This document shows positions 26,715 through 35,978 of a stretch of 64,000 bases of DNA, in pieces. The stretch's first letter is position 1. Each line of letters begins with the position of its first letter. Both the position numbers and the translations under genes were made by a program. Under the pieces are notes generated by a model. That model saw nothing but the letters and a program-made list of their open reading frames with translations, ran no database searches and was not told the DNA's origin. The DNA lies in the NCBI RefSeq assembly GCF_004402235.1, contig NZ_SOFS01000019.1, forward strand, positions 372,001 to 436,000, in the 5' to 3' direction. The stretch is from Cryobacterium glucosi (GTDB lineage: Bacteria; Actinomycetota; Actinomycetes; Actinomycetales; Microbacteriaceae).

Positions 26715-27439
26715 TCTGGGGCGGGCGGATGCCGGCGGGCCAGCCGGCGCTCGCCGTCCAGTTTCGCGGCGAGGGGCGCCCAGAGCAGCACGGCGACGCC
26801 GATGCCGAGCAGCAGGCCGCCGATGGTGTCGGTGAGCCAGTGCGCGCCGAGGTAGGTGCGGCTGACCATCATCGCGACGGCCCAGACCGCGCCGGCCACC
26901 CAGACCCACACTTTCGGGAAGATCAGGGCGAGGCAGACGACCATCGTCGCCGCATTCGCTACATGCCCGGAGGGGAATGAACCGAAATCGCTGGTGACCA
27001 GCATGTCCTGAGGGCGGGCGCGGCCGAACAGGTTCTTGAGAAGTTGCACGAGCCCGGAACTGACGATCGTTGCCACCAGGAAGTAGCCCGCCGCCCAGGG
27101 ACGTTTCAGCAGGAGCAGTCCCACCAGGATCAGGACCGGGATGATCACGACCCCGGCGATTCCCGCGCCGAGGAAGTTCATCACGAGCGAGGCGTACTCC
27201 CAGATCGGCGCCCGGTGCTCGATGATCTCGGCCATCCACTCGGTGTCGATAACGAGCGGATTCCCGTTGTCGCGAAAGACGATCAGGGCGCCGAGGCCCG
27301 CGGCAAGGAGTACCGCCACGAGACCGCTGAGGAGAGGCCAGCGCCGGGCGACGCGTCGGGCCGCCGGGGCCGCCGCGGTTTCCGGGGCGACGGCGGGTGC
27401 AGGGTCTGGCTCGGGTGCGCGGGCGCTGTCATCGTCCAT
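26693..27439 (-). CDS. PAP2-family membrane phosphatase
   Basis: An integral membrane phosphatase of 248 residues, likely acting on a lipid phosphate or polyprenyl pyrophosphate. The three catalytic motifs are present: KNLFGRARP, SFPSGHVANA and SRTYLGAHWLTD. The cytoplasmic N terminus is Pro/Ala/Glu-rich, and about six membrane segments follow. The last codons overlap a degraded repeat arm, which may have altered the tail (APEPVRHPL). No functional link to neighbours is evident. Confidence 0.88.
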   Translation of the reverse strand: MDDDSARAPEPDPAPAVAPETAAAPAARRVARRWPLLSGLVAVLLAAGLGALIVFRDNGNPLVIDTEWMAEIIEHRAPIWEYASLVMNFLGAGIAGVVIIPVLILVGLLLLKRPWAAGYFLVATIVSSGLVQLLKNLFGRARPQDMLVTSDFGSFPSGHVANAATMVVCLALIFPKVWVWVAGAVWAVAMMVSRTYLGAHWLTDTIGGLLLGIGVAVLLWAPLAAKLDGERRLARRHPPAPEPVRHPL

Positions 27440-27576
27440 CAGGCCATGTTAGGCCGACCTCGGGGCGGACCCCCGCACCCGTTCCCGCCACGGACACCTG
27501 TTGCCCGTGCGCGAGCCACAGTCGTCCGCACCGGCCGCAGTTGTCCGCACCGGCCGCAGCTGCCCGGCGGGCGCGC

Positions 27577-28833
27577 TCAGTGGGCGAGGCGCGGGACCGT
27601 CCGCGGGCGCAACACGAACCACAGGGAGCACACCGAGGCGAGCGCGGTCCCGAGCATGACCGCGGCCATCGGCACCGCGGTCGAGACCCCGAGCATCCCG
27701 ACGACCGGCGAGACGAGACCCGCGAGCCCGTAGTTGCCCGCCCCGAGGAGGGACGCCGCCGTGCCCGCTTCGTGCGGATGCGCGTTGAGCGCGATCACCT
27801 GCACGGAGGGGAAGGTGAATCCGCACGCCGCGATGAAGAACCAGAGCGGCACGATCACGCCCCAGAGCCCGGCGTCGACGAGGCCGAGCACGAGCATCAG
27901 GGTCGCGAACACGGCGAGCGCGGCGGTCGAGCAGGCCAGGATCCACTGCGGGGCGACGTTGTGGCGGTGCATCAGCCGGGAGCTCGTCTGCACCCCGACG
28001 ACGATGCCGAGGGAGTTCGCCGCGAACAGCACCCCGTATTGCTGCGGCGTGAACGCATAGACCTGCTGGAACAGGAACGACGATGCCGACAGGTAGGAGA
28101 ACAGCCCGGTGAAGGTCATCGCGCCGACGATCGCGACGCCGACGAAGGTGCGGTCGCCGAGCACCGCCCGGTAACGCTGGCCGAGGGTGCTGTGCCCGGC
28201 GTGGTGGCGCTCGTTCACCGGCCGGGTCTCGACGATCCAGATGGCGACCGCGGCGATCACGACAGCGCCGTACCCGGCGAGAACGATGAAGATGCCGCGC
28301 CAGTTCATCACGAGCAGCAGCTGCGAGCCGAGAACAGGAGCGACCACGGGCGCGAGTCCGCTGATCAGGGCCAGTCGGGACAGCATCCGCACGAGCGGCT
28401 TGCCGCCGAACAGGTCGCGCACCATGGCGAGGGCGACGACGACGCCCGCCGCGGCGCCGAAGCCCATCAGCACGCGGAAGACACCGAGCCAGACGATGTC
28501 GGGCGAGAGCGCGGCGCCGACGCTGCTCGCAATGTGGAAGCCGGCCGCGAGCATGAGCGGCAGTCGGCGGCCGACCTTGTCGCTCCACGGCCCGACGATG
28601 AGCTGGCCGAGCCCGAACCCGACCATGGTGCCGGTCAGGGTGAGCTGGATGGCGGCCGCCGAGACGCCGAGCTCGCTCTGCAGTGTCGGGAACGCGGGAA
28701 GATACAGGTCGATCGTGAACGGGCCGAGCGCCGTGAGCGCGCCGAGAATGAGTACGTAGACGAGCCGCTGCCCGCGGGACAGCGCATCACCCGGGTGCCT
28801 CCCGGTCGCCCGCAGGTCTGCGGCGGTGATCAC
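27577..28833 (-). CDS. MFS multidrug exporter, Bcr/CflA subfamily (copy 1)
   Basis: A 12-segment proton-coupled drug exporter of 418 residues. The N terminus has the Bcr/CflA block PFTIDLYLPAFPTLQSELGV, with MFS motif A as GPWSDKVGRRLPLM. It is highly similar throughout to the next gene upstream, so the pair is a tandem duplication. The GTG at 28833 has no good ribosome-binding site. A CTG at 28854, in frame with AAAGGA 7 nt upstream, may be the real start and would give an N terminus more like that of the paralogue. Confidence 0.88.
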   Translation of the reverse strand: MITAADLRATGRHPGDALSRGQRLVYVLILGALTALGPFTIDLYLPAFPTLQSELGVSAAAIQLTLTGTMVGFGLGQLIVGPWSDKVGRRLPLMLAAGFHIASSVGAALSPDIVWLGVFRVLMGFGAAAGVVVALAMVRDLFGGKPLVRMLSRLALISGLAPVVAPVLGSQLLLVMNWRGIFIVLAGYGAVVIAAVAIWIVETRPVNERHHAGHSTLGQRYRAVLGDRTFVGVAIVGAMTFTGLFSYLSASSFLFQQVYAFTPQQYGVLFAANSLGIVVGVQTSSRLMHRHNVAPQWILACSTAALAVFATLMLVLGLVDAGLWGVIVPLWFFIAACGFTFPSVQVIALNAHPHEAGTAASLLGAGNYGLAGLVSPVVGMLGVSTAVPMAAVMLGTALASVCSLWFVLRPRTVPRLAH

Positions 28834-28984
28834 GGTCAGTGATTCGGTGGTCAGGGCGGGGTCCTTTGCTCGGTTTCCCGCGAGTCAGGATGCCGCGGGC
28901 CGGGTCCGGCTGCATCGAGAGTCCCCAGGGTGCCAGGTCGCACCTGCGTCCAGCCTACGTCGCGCCCGGCGCGGGCCGCGCGGT

Positions 28985-30244
28985 TCAGGCCGCGTCGAGC
29001 GTCCCGAGCGACCGCGGCCGCACGAGGGTCCACAGCACGACGATCGAGACAACGGCCGTCACGCCCATGACCGCGGACATCGGCACGGCGGTGCCCACCC
29101 CGAGCAGTCCGACGATCGGGGAGATCAGCCCCGCGACCCCGAAGTTGGCCGCGCCGAGCAGCGACGCGGCGGTCCCGGCCTCGTGACCGTGCGCATCCAG
29201 CGCGATCACCTGCGCCGACGGGAAGGTGAAGCCGCACGCGGCGATGAACACCCAGAGCGGAACGAGGGTGCCCCAGAGGCCGGCGCCGGCGCGGTCGAGC
29301 ACGAGGATCGCCATCGCCGCCGTGAGCAGCACGATCGTCGATACGGCGATGATCCACTGCGGGGCGACGTTGAAACGGTGCATCAGCACAGAGGAGAGCT
29401 GCACGCCCGCGACGATGCCGAGCGAGTTCACCGCGAACAGCACCCCGTACTGCTGCGGGCTGAACGCGTACACCTGCTGGAACAGGAAGGGCGAGGCGGA
29501 GAGGTAGGAGAACAGCCCGGTGAAGGTCATCGCTCCGATGATCGCGACCCCGACGAAGGTGCGGTCGCCGAGCACGGCCCGGTAGCGCTGGGCGAGTGTG
29601 TTGTGCCCGGAGGCGTGGCGTTCCAGCGTCGGGAGGGTTTCGACGATCAGGAACGCGACAGCCACCACGACGACGACGCCGTAGCCGGCGAGCACCCAGA
29701 AGATGCCGCGCCAGCTCATCACGAGGAGGAGCTGCGACCCGATCACCGGGGCGAGCACGGGGGCGAGCCCGCTGACCAGGGCGAGCCGGGACAGCATCCG
29801 CACGAGCGGCTTGCCGCCGAACAGGTCACGCACCATCGCGAGGGCGACGACCGCGCCCGCCGCCGCGCCGAAGCCCATCAGCACCCGGAAGACGCCGAGC
29901 CAGACGATGTCCTGGGACAGTGCGGCGCCGACGCTGGCAAGGATATGGAACCCGGTCGCGAGGAGCAGAGGCAGGCGCCGACCGACCCGGTCGCTCCACG
30001 GCCCGACGACGAGCTGGCCGAAGCCGAAGCCGATCATGGTCCCGGTCAGGGTGAGCTGGATGGCCGCAGCGGAGACGCCGAGTTCGCTCTCGAGCGTGGG
30101 GAACGCGGGCAGGTAGAGGTCGATCGTGAACGGGCCGAGCGCGGTGAGGGCTCCGAGCACGAGCACGTAGACCAGGCGCTGCGGCCGGGTCAGGGCATCT
30201 CCGGGATGCCGGACGACGGAAATGGGGGCGGTGGCGGTGCTCAC
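28985..30244 (-). CDS. MFS multidrug exporter, Bcr/CflA subfamily (copy 2)
   Basis: A 419-residue MFS exporter that is a tandem paralogue of the gene immediately downstream. It shares FTIDLYLPAFPTLESELGV, motif A GPWSDRVGRRLPLL and long identical stretches such as YAFSPQQYGVLFAVNSLGI. The GTG start has GAGGA about 10 nt upstream. The gap of about 150 bp before copy 1 holds no evident gene. Neither has a dedicated regulator nearby; the ROK gene upstream is more likely tied to the sugar genes. Confidence 0.9.
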   Translation of the reverse strand: MSTATAPISVVRHPGDALTRPQRLVYVLVLGALTALGPFTIDLYLPAFPTLESELGVSAAAIQLTLTGTMIGFGFGQLVVGPWSDRVGRRLPLLLATGFHILASVGAALSQDIVWLGVFRVLMGFGAAAGAVVALAMVRDLFGGKPLVRMLSRLALVSGLAPVLAPVIGSQLLLVMSWRGIFWVLAGYGVVVVVAVAFLIVETLPTLERHASGHNTLAQRYRAVLGDRTFVGVAIIGAMTFTGLFSYLSASPFLFQQVYAFSPQQYGVLFAVNSLGIVAGVQLSSVLMHRFNVAPQWIIAVSTIVLLTAAMAILVLDRAGAGLWGTLVPLWVFIAACGFTFPSAQVIALDAHGHEAGTAASLLGAANFGVAGLISPIVGLLGVGTAVPMSAVMGVTAVVSIVVLWTLVRPRSLGTLDAA

Positions 30245-30426
30245 GGCGGACGTGTCCTCACTGTGGGTGCTGGGGGCTGGCGCTGGGACGCATGCTGGGT
30301 GCAGGCCGGACGGTCACCGCGCCTGTCGTGCGCCCGGGTGCACACGACGAAAGACACTCTCGCCCACTGGTGCCAAGGCGGGCGCCCCTCCGGCTATTCC
30401 CGCCGGACCGCGACACGCCGGACGGA

Positions 30427-31605
30427 TCAGTCGGAGACGCCGAACCCGTTCGGGTCGGCGAGGATGCCCTCGAAGGCGAGCTCCGCTGCACCGATCATCA
30501 ACAGGTTCGATCCCAGTTCCGCCGCGGTGATCCGCACGCTCCCGAAGGAGGACGGCAGCGACCAGGTACCGACGGCCGCGCGGAGGCGTTCGGGATCCGC
30601 GTTGAAGAGCGCGCCGAGGAAGCCGCCGAGTACGACGAGCTGCGGGTTGAGGATGTTGATCGCCCCGCCGAGCGCGACCGCGAGGAAGTCGAGCTGGCGG
30701 TGCACCTCGGCCTGGACCTCGGCGGATTCCGTCGAGAGCAGGGCGCGTTCGAGTTCGTCGGCGTCCGCGCCGGAGCCGGAGAGTCCGAGCACCGCGAGCA
30801 GTTCCTCCCGGCTCACTTCGGCCTCGAGCGTTCCCGTGATCCCCGCGGAGTCGACGCGGGAGCTTCCACTCACGCGGGTGTGGCCGAACTCGCCCGCATA
30901 GCCGGCGACGCCGCCGACGGGCAGGCCGCCGACGATCATGCCGCCGCCGATGCCGCTTGCCCCGCCGTTCAGGTAGATCAGGTCGGTGATGCCCTTGCCC
31001 GCGCCGAAGTAGCGTTCGGCGAGCGCCCCGAGGCTCGCGTCGTTCGCGGCCACGACGGGAAACCCGGTGGCCTGCTCGAGCATGTCCGTGAGCGGTTCGT
31101 CGACCCAGCCGAGGTGCGGGGCGAGCCGGACGAGCCCGTCGTGGGCGCGCACGAGGCCCGGAACGGCGACACCGATGCCGACGACCCGAAACCGGGCCTC
31201 GAGCTCGCCGCGCATCCCGTCGATGACGGCTGCGGCGATGTTGACGGCCTCCGTCGGGCTCGGGGTGTGCTCGGTCGGGTAGCGGATGCGGCGGTGCACG
31301 GTGCCGTCGAGGCCCACGATCCCGATCGTGACCGCGTCGATCTCGGGGTTCACGGCGAGGGCGACGACCGCGGCGGCCACGTGCACGATGGGGCTCGGCC
31401 GGCCGACCTGGTTCGTCGAGTCCGGGTCCCGCTCCCCCGCGAGGCCGAGCTGGGCGAGCTCGCCGACGAGGGCGGCGATGGTCGACCGGTTCAGCCCGGT
31501 GAGGCGGGTCAGCTGGGCGCGGGAGGTGGGCCCGTTGCGGTGGACGAGGCGCAGAATGACCGACAGGTTGTGCCGACGGATGTCGTCGTGGTTGTTGCCC
31601 TGCAC
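30427..31605 (-). CDS. ROK-family transcriptional repressor (XylR-like)
   Basis: A repressor of 392 residues with an N-terminal winged helix (NLSVILRLVHRNGPTSRAQLTRLTGL, HTH near residues 15-50) and a sugar-kinase-like ROK domain (GIGVAVPGLVR, NGGASGIGGGMIVGG, GYAGEFGH). The GTG at 31605 was chosen because GGAGGAG lies 6 nt upstream. The usual ROK zinc-binding CxCGxxGC motif is replaced by a Ser-rich stretch (SGSSRVDSAG). It lies 54 nt downstream of the mmsB permease gene on the same strand. A shared motif upstream of chvE, xylA and two oligosaccharide operons makes a XylR role likely, by inference. Confidence 0.88.
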   Translation of the reverse strand: MQGNNHDDIRRHNLSVILRLVHRNGPTSRAQLTRLTGLNRSTIAALVGELAQLGLAGERDPDSTNQVGRPSPIVHVAAAVVALAVNPEIDAVTIGIVGLDGTVHRRIRYPTEHTPSPTEAVNIAAAVIDGMRGELEARFRVVGIGVAVPGLVRAHDGLVRLAPHLGWVDEPLTDMLEQATGFPVVAANDASLGALAERYFGAGKGITDLIYLNGGASGIGGGMIVGGLPVGGVAGYAGEFGHTRVSGSSRVDSAGITGTLEAEVSREELLAVLGLSGSGADADELERALLSTESAEVQAEVHRQLDFLAVALGGAINILNPQLVVLGGFLGALFNADPERLRAAVGTWSLPSSFGSVRITAAELGSNLLMIGAAELAFEGILADPNGFGVSD

Positions 31606-31659
31606 CTGGTACTCCTCCGTCCGCGCGTGTTGCACAAGGCTACCGCCCGCGCCCCGGAG

Positions 31660-32847
31660 TCAGCGTCCGCCGCTGCGCCGCTTGTTGAAGATGTCGAACG
31701 CGACCGCGAGCAGGAGGACGAGACCCTTGATGGCCATCTGCCACGCGGCATCCACCGAGAGGATCGACAGTCCCATGTTCAGGACACCCATCACGAGGCC
31801 ACCGACGATGGCTCCGACGACCGTTCCCACGCCGCCCTGAACGGCTGCGCCGCCGATGAAGACCGCGGCGATGGCGTCCAGTTCGTAGTTCTGCCCTGCC
31901 GAAGCCACGGCGCCGCCTGCGCGGGCCGTGCTGTCCACGCCGGCGAGTCCGGCGAGCACGCCCATGTTGACGAAGACGTAGAAGTTGACCCATTTGGTCT
32001 TCACGCCGCTCATCATGGCGGCGAAGAGGTTGCCGCCGATCGCGTAGACGTGACGGCCGAAGACGGTCTGGTTCAGCATGAACGTGTAGCCGAGAATCAG
32101 GACGGCGAGGACGATCAGGATGATCGGGGTGCCGCGGTAACCGGAGAGAAGCCAGGCCAGCCACATGATCGCGATGACCGCAATGCCGGACTTGACGGCC
32201 ATCTGCACGACGGACTCCATGGGCAGCTCGAGGCGCCGCAGGGTCGCACGGGTGCGCAGCTGCTGCGCGACGAGGGCGATGCAGGTGATGGCGCCGAGGG
32301 CGAGAGTCAGGGTGTCCCGTCCGCCGAGCTCACCCAGCACTCCGGGCAACCAACCGGCGCCGATCGCCGTGAAGGAGTCCGGCAGCCCGCTGATCGTGCC
32401 ACCGGTCAGCAGGACGAGCGTGAGGCCGCGAAAGATCAGCATGCCGGCGAGGGTCACGATGAAGGCGGGGATTCCGACGAAGGCGATCCAGAAGCCCTGC
32501 CAGGCGCCCACGACCGCACCCACGACGAGGGCGAGCAACACGGCCGCCCACCACGGGAAGCCCCATTGGTTCGTCGCGATGGCCGAGACCGCACCGACCA
32601 TGGCGACGACGGAGCCGACCGAGAGGTCGATGTGGCCGGCGATGATCACGACGACCATGCCGATCGCGAGGATCAACACGTAGGCGTTCTGCTGGATGAG
32701 GTTGTTCACGTTGCCGGGCAGCAGCAGCCGGCCCTTCGTGAGCACTTCGAACAGAACGATGATGACGACGAGCGCGGCGAGAATGCCGTACTGGCGGAAG
32801 TTGATGGCCAGCCGGGGCTTGCGCGTGGCTGGGGTGGTGGTGGTCAT
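31660..32847 (-). CDS. mmsB: Multiple-monosaccharide ABC transporter permease (MmsB/GguB/XylH type)
   Basis: A CUT2-type membrane permease of 395 residues for monosaccharides such as xylose, arabinose or galactose. It has about ten membrane segments. The family block AGHIDLSVGSVVAMVGAVSA lies near residue 70, and GVDSTARAGGAVASAGQNYELDAIAAVFIGG near residue 300. The gene begins 6 nt after the ATPase stop, so it is co-transcribed with mmsA and chvE. It is followed by the ROK repressor. Confidence 0.93.
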   Translation of the reverse strand: MTTTTPATRKPRLAINFRQYGILAALVVIIVLFEVLTKGRLLLPGNVNNLIQQNAYVLILAIGMVVVIIAGHIDLSVGSVVAMVGAVSAIATNQWGFPWWAAVLLALVVGAVVGAWQGFWIAFVGIPAFIVTLAGMLIFRGLTLVLLTGGTISGLPDSFTAIGAGWLPGVLGELGGRDTLTLALGAITCIALVAQQLRTRATLRRLELPMESVVQMAVKSGIAVIAIMWLAWLLSGYRGTPIILIVLAVLILGYTFMLNQTVFGRHVYAIGGNLFAAMMSGVKTKWVNFYVFVNMGVLAGLAGVDSTARAGGAVASAGQNYELDAIAAVFIGGAAVQGGVGTVVGAIVGGLVMGVLNMGLSILSVDAAWQMAIKGLVLLLAVAFDIFNKRRSGGR

Positions 32848-32853
32848 TGCGGT

Positions 32854-34383
32854 CTAGTCCTTTCCCGCAGTCATGAGGTGCATGAGGCTTTCCTGGGTGG
32901 CATCCTTCGCGGCGACTTCGCCTGTGATGCGACCCTCGGAGATCGCGTAGATGCGATCGGAGATGCCGAGAAGCTCCGGTAGTTCGGAGGAGATGACGAC
33001 GACGGCCTTTCCTGCCGCGGCGAGCTCGTTGATGATGCCGTAGATCTCGTACTTGGCGCCGACGTCGATGCCTCTGGTCGGTTCGTCGAGGAAGAGCACG
33101 TCGGGGCCGGTGAAGACCCACTTCGACAGCACGACCTTCTGCTGGTTGCCGCCGGAGAGCTGGCCGGTGATCGACGAGACGCTCGGCGCCTTGATGTTCA
33201 TCCGCCTGCGGTAGTCGTCCGCGACCTTGTACTCGCGGTGGCGGTCGATCACGCCGAACCGGGCGAGGGTCGCCAGCGCCGCCGCCGAGACGTTCACGGT
33301 GATGTCGCCGATCAGGTTGAGCCCGTATTTCTTGCGGTCCTCCGTCGCGTACGCGATTCCGTTGCGGATGGCTTCGTCGACCGTGCGCACCGAGATCTCG
33401 GTGCCGTTCTTGAAGACCCGGCCGGTGATGTTGGTGCCGTACGAGCGTCCGAAGATGCTCATGGCCAGTTCGGTGCGGCCCGCGCCCATCAGCCCGGCGA
33501 AGCCGACGACCTCGCCCGCGTGCACGGTGAACGAGGCGTTGTCGACGATCTTCCTGCCGGTGTCCACCGGGTGGTACGCGTTCCAGTCCTCGACCCGGAG
33601 GATCTCTGCGCCGATCTTCGGGTCCCTGGGCGGGAACATGCTGTTGAGGTCGCGGCCGACCATCGAGCGGATGATGCGGGCCTGGGTCGCGTCGGGACCG
33701 TGCATGTCGATCGTCTCGATCGTCTTGCCGTCCCGGATCACGGTCACCGTGTCCGCGATCCGGCGGATCTCCTTGAGCTTGTGGGAGATGATGATGCTCG
33801 TGATGCCCTGGCCCCGCAGGTGCTCGATCAGGTCGAGCAGGTGGTCGGAGTCTTCGTCGTTGAGAGCCGCGGTCGGCTCGTCGAGGATCAGGAGCTTGAC
33901 CCGCTTCGACAACGCCTTGGCGATCTCCACGAGCTGCTGCTTGCCGACGCCCAGCTCGAGCACCTTCGTGGCCGGGTTCTCGTCGAGACCGACCCGGGCG
34001 AGCAGGCTCGCGGCCTCGAGGTTGGTCTTGTTCCAGTCGATGACGCCGCGGGTGGCGTTCTCGTTGCCGAGGAAGATGTTCTCCGCGATCGAGAGGTACG
34101 GGCTGAGCGCGAGTTCCTGGTGGATGATGACGATCCCGACCGCTTCGCTGTCGTTGATCGATCTGAACTGGGCCTCTTCCCCCTCGAATTCGATCGTGCC
34201 GTCGTAGCTGCCGTGCGGGTAGACGCCGCTCAGCACCTTCATCAGCGTCGACTTGCCTGCGCCGTTCTCACCGCAGATGCCGTGCACCTTGCCGCGCTCG
34301 ACTTCGAGGGTGACTGAGTCGAGGGCTTTGACCCCGCTGAAGTCTTTCCCGATGTCGATCATCCGAAGAATCGGACCGTTCAT
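32854..34383 (-). CDS. mmsA: Multiple-monosaccharide ABC transporter ATPase (MmsA/GguA/XylG type)
   Basis: A tandem-domain CUT2 ATPase of 509 residues. The first nucleotide-binding domain has Walker [15 protein letters not shown] and [16 protein letters not shown] with Walker [12 protein letters not shown]. The second has the degenerate Walker A region [16 protein letters not shown] and [14 protein letters not shown]. The ATG at 34383 (GGAG 8 nt upstream) was chosen over an upstream start. It is the only ABC ATPase gene in this window and serves the CUT2 system, not the four CUT1 importers. Confidence 0.95.
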   Translation of the reverse strand: MNGPILRMIDIGKDFSGVKALDSVTLEVERGKVHGICGENGAGKSTLMKVLSGVYPHGSYDGTIEFEGEEAQFRSINDSEAVGIVIIHQELALSPYLSIAENIFLGNENATRGVIDWNKTNLEAASLLARVGLDENPATKVLELGVGKQQLVEIAKALSKRVKLLILDEPTAALNDEDSDHLLDLIEHLRGQGITSIIISHKLKEIRRIADTVTVIRDGKTIETIDMHGPDATQARIIRSMVGRDLNSMFPPRDPKIGAEILRVEDWNAYHPVDTGRKIVDNASFTVHAGEVVGFAGLMGAGRTELAMSIFGRSYGTNITGRVFKNGTEISVRTVDEAIRNGIAYATEDRKKYGLNLIGDITVNVSAAALATLARFGVIDRHREYKVADDYRRRMNIKAPSVSSITGQLSGGNQQKVVLSKWVFTGPDVLFLDEPTRGIDVGAKYEIYGIINELAAAGKAVVVISSELPELLGISDRIYAISEGRITGEVAAKDATQESLMHLMTAGKD

Positions 34384-34420
34384 GTGTGTCGCTCCTGTCA
34401 GCGAATACGTCGTTCGGGTG

Positions 34421-34477
34421 CGTACCGACCACGGTGGTGGCGAAGCCCAGGGCCCCGCCACCACCGCAGTCGGTACG
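34421..34477 (-). terminator. Stem-loop between chvE and mmsA
   Basis: Arms CGTACCGAC-CA-CGGTGGTGGC and their complements, interrupted only by a CA/CA internal mismatch, form a stem of about 19 paired bases just after the chvE stop. It has no T-run and probably stabilises chvE mRNA or attenuates mmsA-mmsB. Confidence 0.6.
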
Positions 34478-34500
34478 GAATTCGGTTTCTTCGGTACGGC

Positions 34501-35622
34501 TTAGAGGCCGACGTCCGATGCCTTGATGAACCCGGAATCGATGAGCTTCGTCTGCACGAGGTCCTTCGTGACGACCTCAGGGGCCAGCAGGTAGGACGGG
34601 ACGACCTTCTTGCCGTTGTCGTACGTCTTGGTGTCGTTCACCTCGACCGTTGTGCCGGCCGCGATCGACTGGATCATCGTGAAGACCTGGGCGCCCAGGG
34701 TACGGGTGTCCTTCCAGACGGTCATCGACTGGGTGCCCGCGAGGATGGCCTTGACGTTCGCCTTGTCCGCGTCCTGGCCCGTGATGATCGGGTAGTCGGT
34801 GCCTGCGGTGTAGCCGGCCGACTTCAGGGAGGCTTCGATGCCGACCGCGAGGCTGTCGTTCGGGGAGAGCACGACGTTGACCTTGGCGCCGTTGCCGTAG
34901 AACGAGGAGAGCCGGTTGTCCATCTCGGCCTGTGCCTTGTCGGACGCCCAGCCCTGGATTCCGATCGTGGTCCACGCGTCGTTCGTCTTCGGAGCCTTGC
35001 CGCTCGGGACGACCAGCTGGCCGCTCGTCACGTAGGGCAGGAGCACGTCCCATGCGCCGGAGAAGAAGAACTTGGCGTTGTTGTCGTCGGGGCTGCCGGC
35101 GAAGGGCTCGAGGTTGAACGGACCCTTGCCGTCCTTGAGGCCGAGTTCCTTCTCGATGAACTGCCCCTGGAGCTGGCCGACCTTGTAGTTGTCGAACGTC
35201 GCGTAGTAGTCGACGTCGGCGGTCCCGTTGATCAGGCGGTCGTAGGCGATGACCGTGGCGTCCTGCTTCTTCGCGTCGGCGAGTGCCGGTGCGAGTACCT
35301 TGCCGTCGATCGCTGCGACGACGAGGATCTTGGCCCCGCCGGCGACCTGGTTCTGGATCTGGCTGATCTGCTGGTCGGTCTTGTTGTCGGCGTACTGAAG
35401 GTCGACGGTGCAGCCGGCCCCTTCGAGCTTGGTCTTGAGGCCTTCGCCGTCGTTGATCCAGCGCTCGAGGCTTCTCGTGGGCATCGAGATGCCGACGTTG
35501 CAGTCCGCGATTGCTGCCGTGGTGCTTCCGGTCCCTGATGTGGTGGCCGTTGAACACGCCGCGAGCGAGAGCGCAACGGCCCCCGTAGCGACAATCGTGA
35601 ACAGCCTCTTGGTTTTCGTCAT
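34501..35622 (-). CDS. chvE: Monosaccharide-binding lipoprotein, ChvE/XylF type
   Basis: A substrate-binding lipoprotein of 373 residues for the MmsA-MmsB importer. It has a lipoprotein signal peptide with lipobox LAAC near residue 23. The mature part carries ChvE blocks: VGISMPTRSLERWINDG, LQYADNKTDQQISQIQNQV and VIAYDRLINGTADVDYYATF. Length and blocks fit ChvE-type multiple-sugar binding proteins, which take xylose, arabinose, glucose and galactose. A candidate XylR operator lies about 100 bp upstream of the start. It is followed by a strong stem-loop before mmsA. Confidence 0.92.
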   Translation of the reverse strand: MTKTKRLFTIVATGAVALSLAACSTATTSGTGSTTAAIADCNVGISMPTRSLERWINDGEGLKTKLEGAGCTVDLQYADNKTDQQISQIQNQVAGGAKILVVAAIDGKVLAPALADAKKQDATVIAYDRLINGTADVDYYATFDNYKVGQLQGQFIEKELGLKDGKGPFNLEPFAGSPDDNNAKFFFSGAWDVLLPYVTSGQLVVPSGKAPKTNDAWTTIGIQGWASDKAQAEMDNRLSSFYGNGAKVNVVLSPNDSLAVGIEASLKSAGYTAGTDYPIITGQDADKANVKAILAGTQSMTVWKDTRTLGAQVFTMIQSIAAGTTVEVNDTKTYDNGKKVVPSYLLAPEVVTKDLVQTKLIDSGFIKASDVGL

Positions 35623-35722
35623 GATCTGCTTTCTGCTCTGAATGCTGTGATCGCACGAGGAGGCGGCAGGAAAACCACCATTACCCCCTTGTAACGCTGT
35701 CATCAACATGGCGACACGCGCT

Positions 35723-35743
35723 TATGTTGACGCATCCAACATA
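35723..35743. promoter_or_regulatory. Candidate XylR (ROK) operator upstream of chvE
   Basis: TATGTT, 8 bp, CAACATA: a palindromic 21-bp site with flanking dyad bases. The same half-sites with the same spacing occur upstream of xylA and two oligosaccharide-binding-protein genes. The half-sites resemble those of Bacillus XylR operators, though the spacer is longer. Confidence 0.7.
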
Positions 35744-35894
35744 TAACAGGATTCGGCCCCGAGTCACCCCCTCTTTTGGGCCAGGGACGCAGATCTGGCA
35801 ATTACAACGTGAGAATTCAGGGCCGGAACCGAATTTGTTGCACCAAACCGCAAAACCGTGCGCGTGCACGGTTTTCCCGGCGCGCCAGAGTGAC

Positions 35895-35943
35895 CCTTCC
35901 GGTCGAGAGCGACCGCGGAAACGGGCACTCTCGACCGGAAAGG
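35895..35943. terminator. Stem-loop downstream of the GH1 gene
   Basis: CCTTCCGGTCGAGAG pairs with CTCTCGACCGGAAAGG (one bulged A) around a loop of about 18 nt, 36 nt after the GH1 stop. It probably marks the end of the xyloglucan operon transcript. It may be a separate palindromic repeat type, since no other copy was seen in the window. Confidence 0.55.
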
Positions 35944-35978
35944 TAGCGGGATCAGGCGGCGGGATCAGCCTCCGGGGA

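Larger units (their letters stand above)
35623..35978. other. chvE upstream region
   Basis: This 356-bp gap holds the chvE control region. It contains the candidate XylR site at 35723-35743, a weaker match at 35834-35854 (TTTGTT, 8 bp, CCGCAAA) and a hairpin at 35895-35943 close to the end of the beta-glucosidase gene. No protein gene is supported in it. Confidence 0.6.

Noticed and set aside
30292-32982. Long plus-strand open frame of 896 codons opposite the ROK and mmsB genes
   Set aside because: Its composition is Asp/Gly/His/Arg-rich with no domain, and it is antisense to two clear genes; long antisense frames are expected at this GC content.
35834-35854. Second XylR-type site upstream of chvE (TTTGTT, 8 bp, CCGCAAA)
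   Set aside because: The right half matches only 5 of 7 bases and the sequence is a C/A-rich run; noted within the intergenic entry but not called as an operator.
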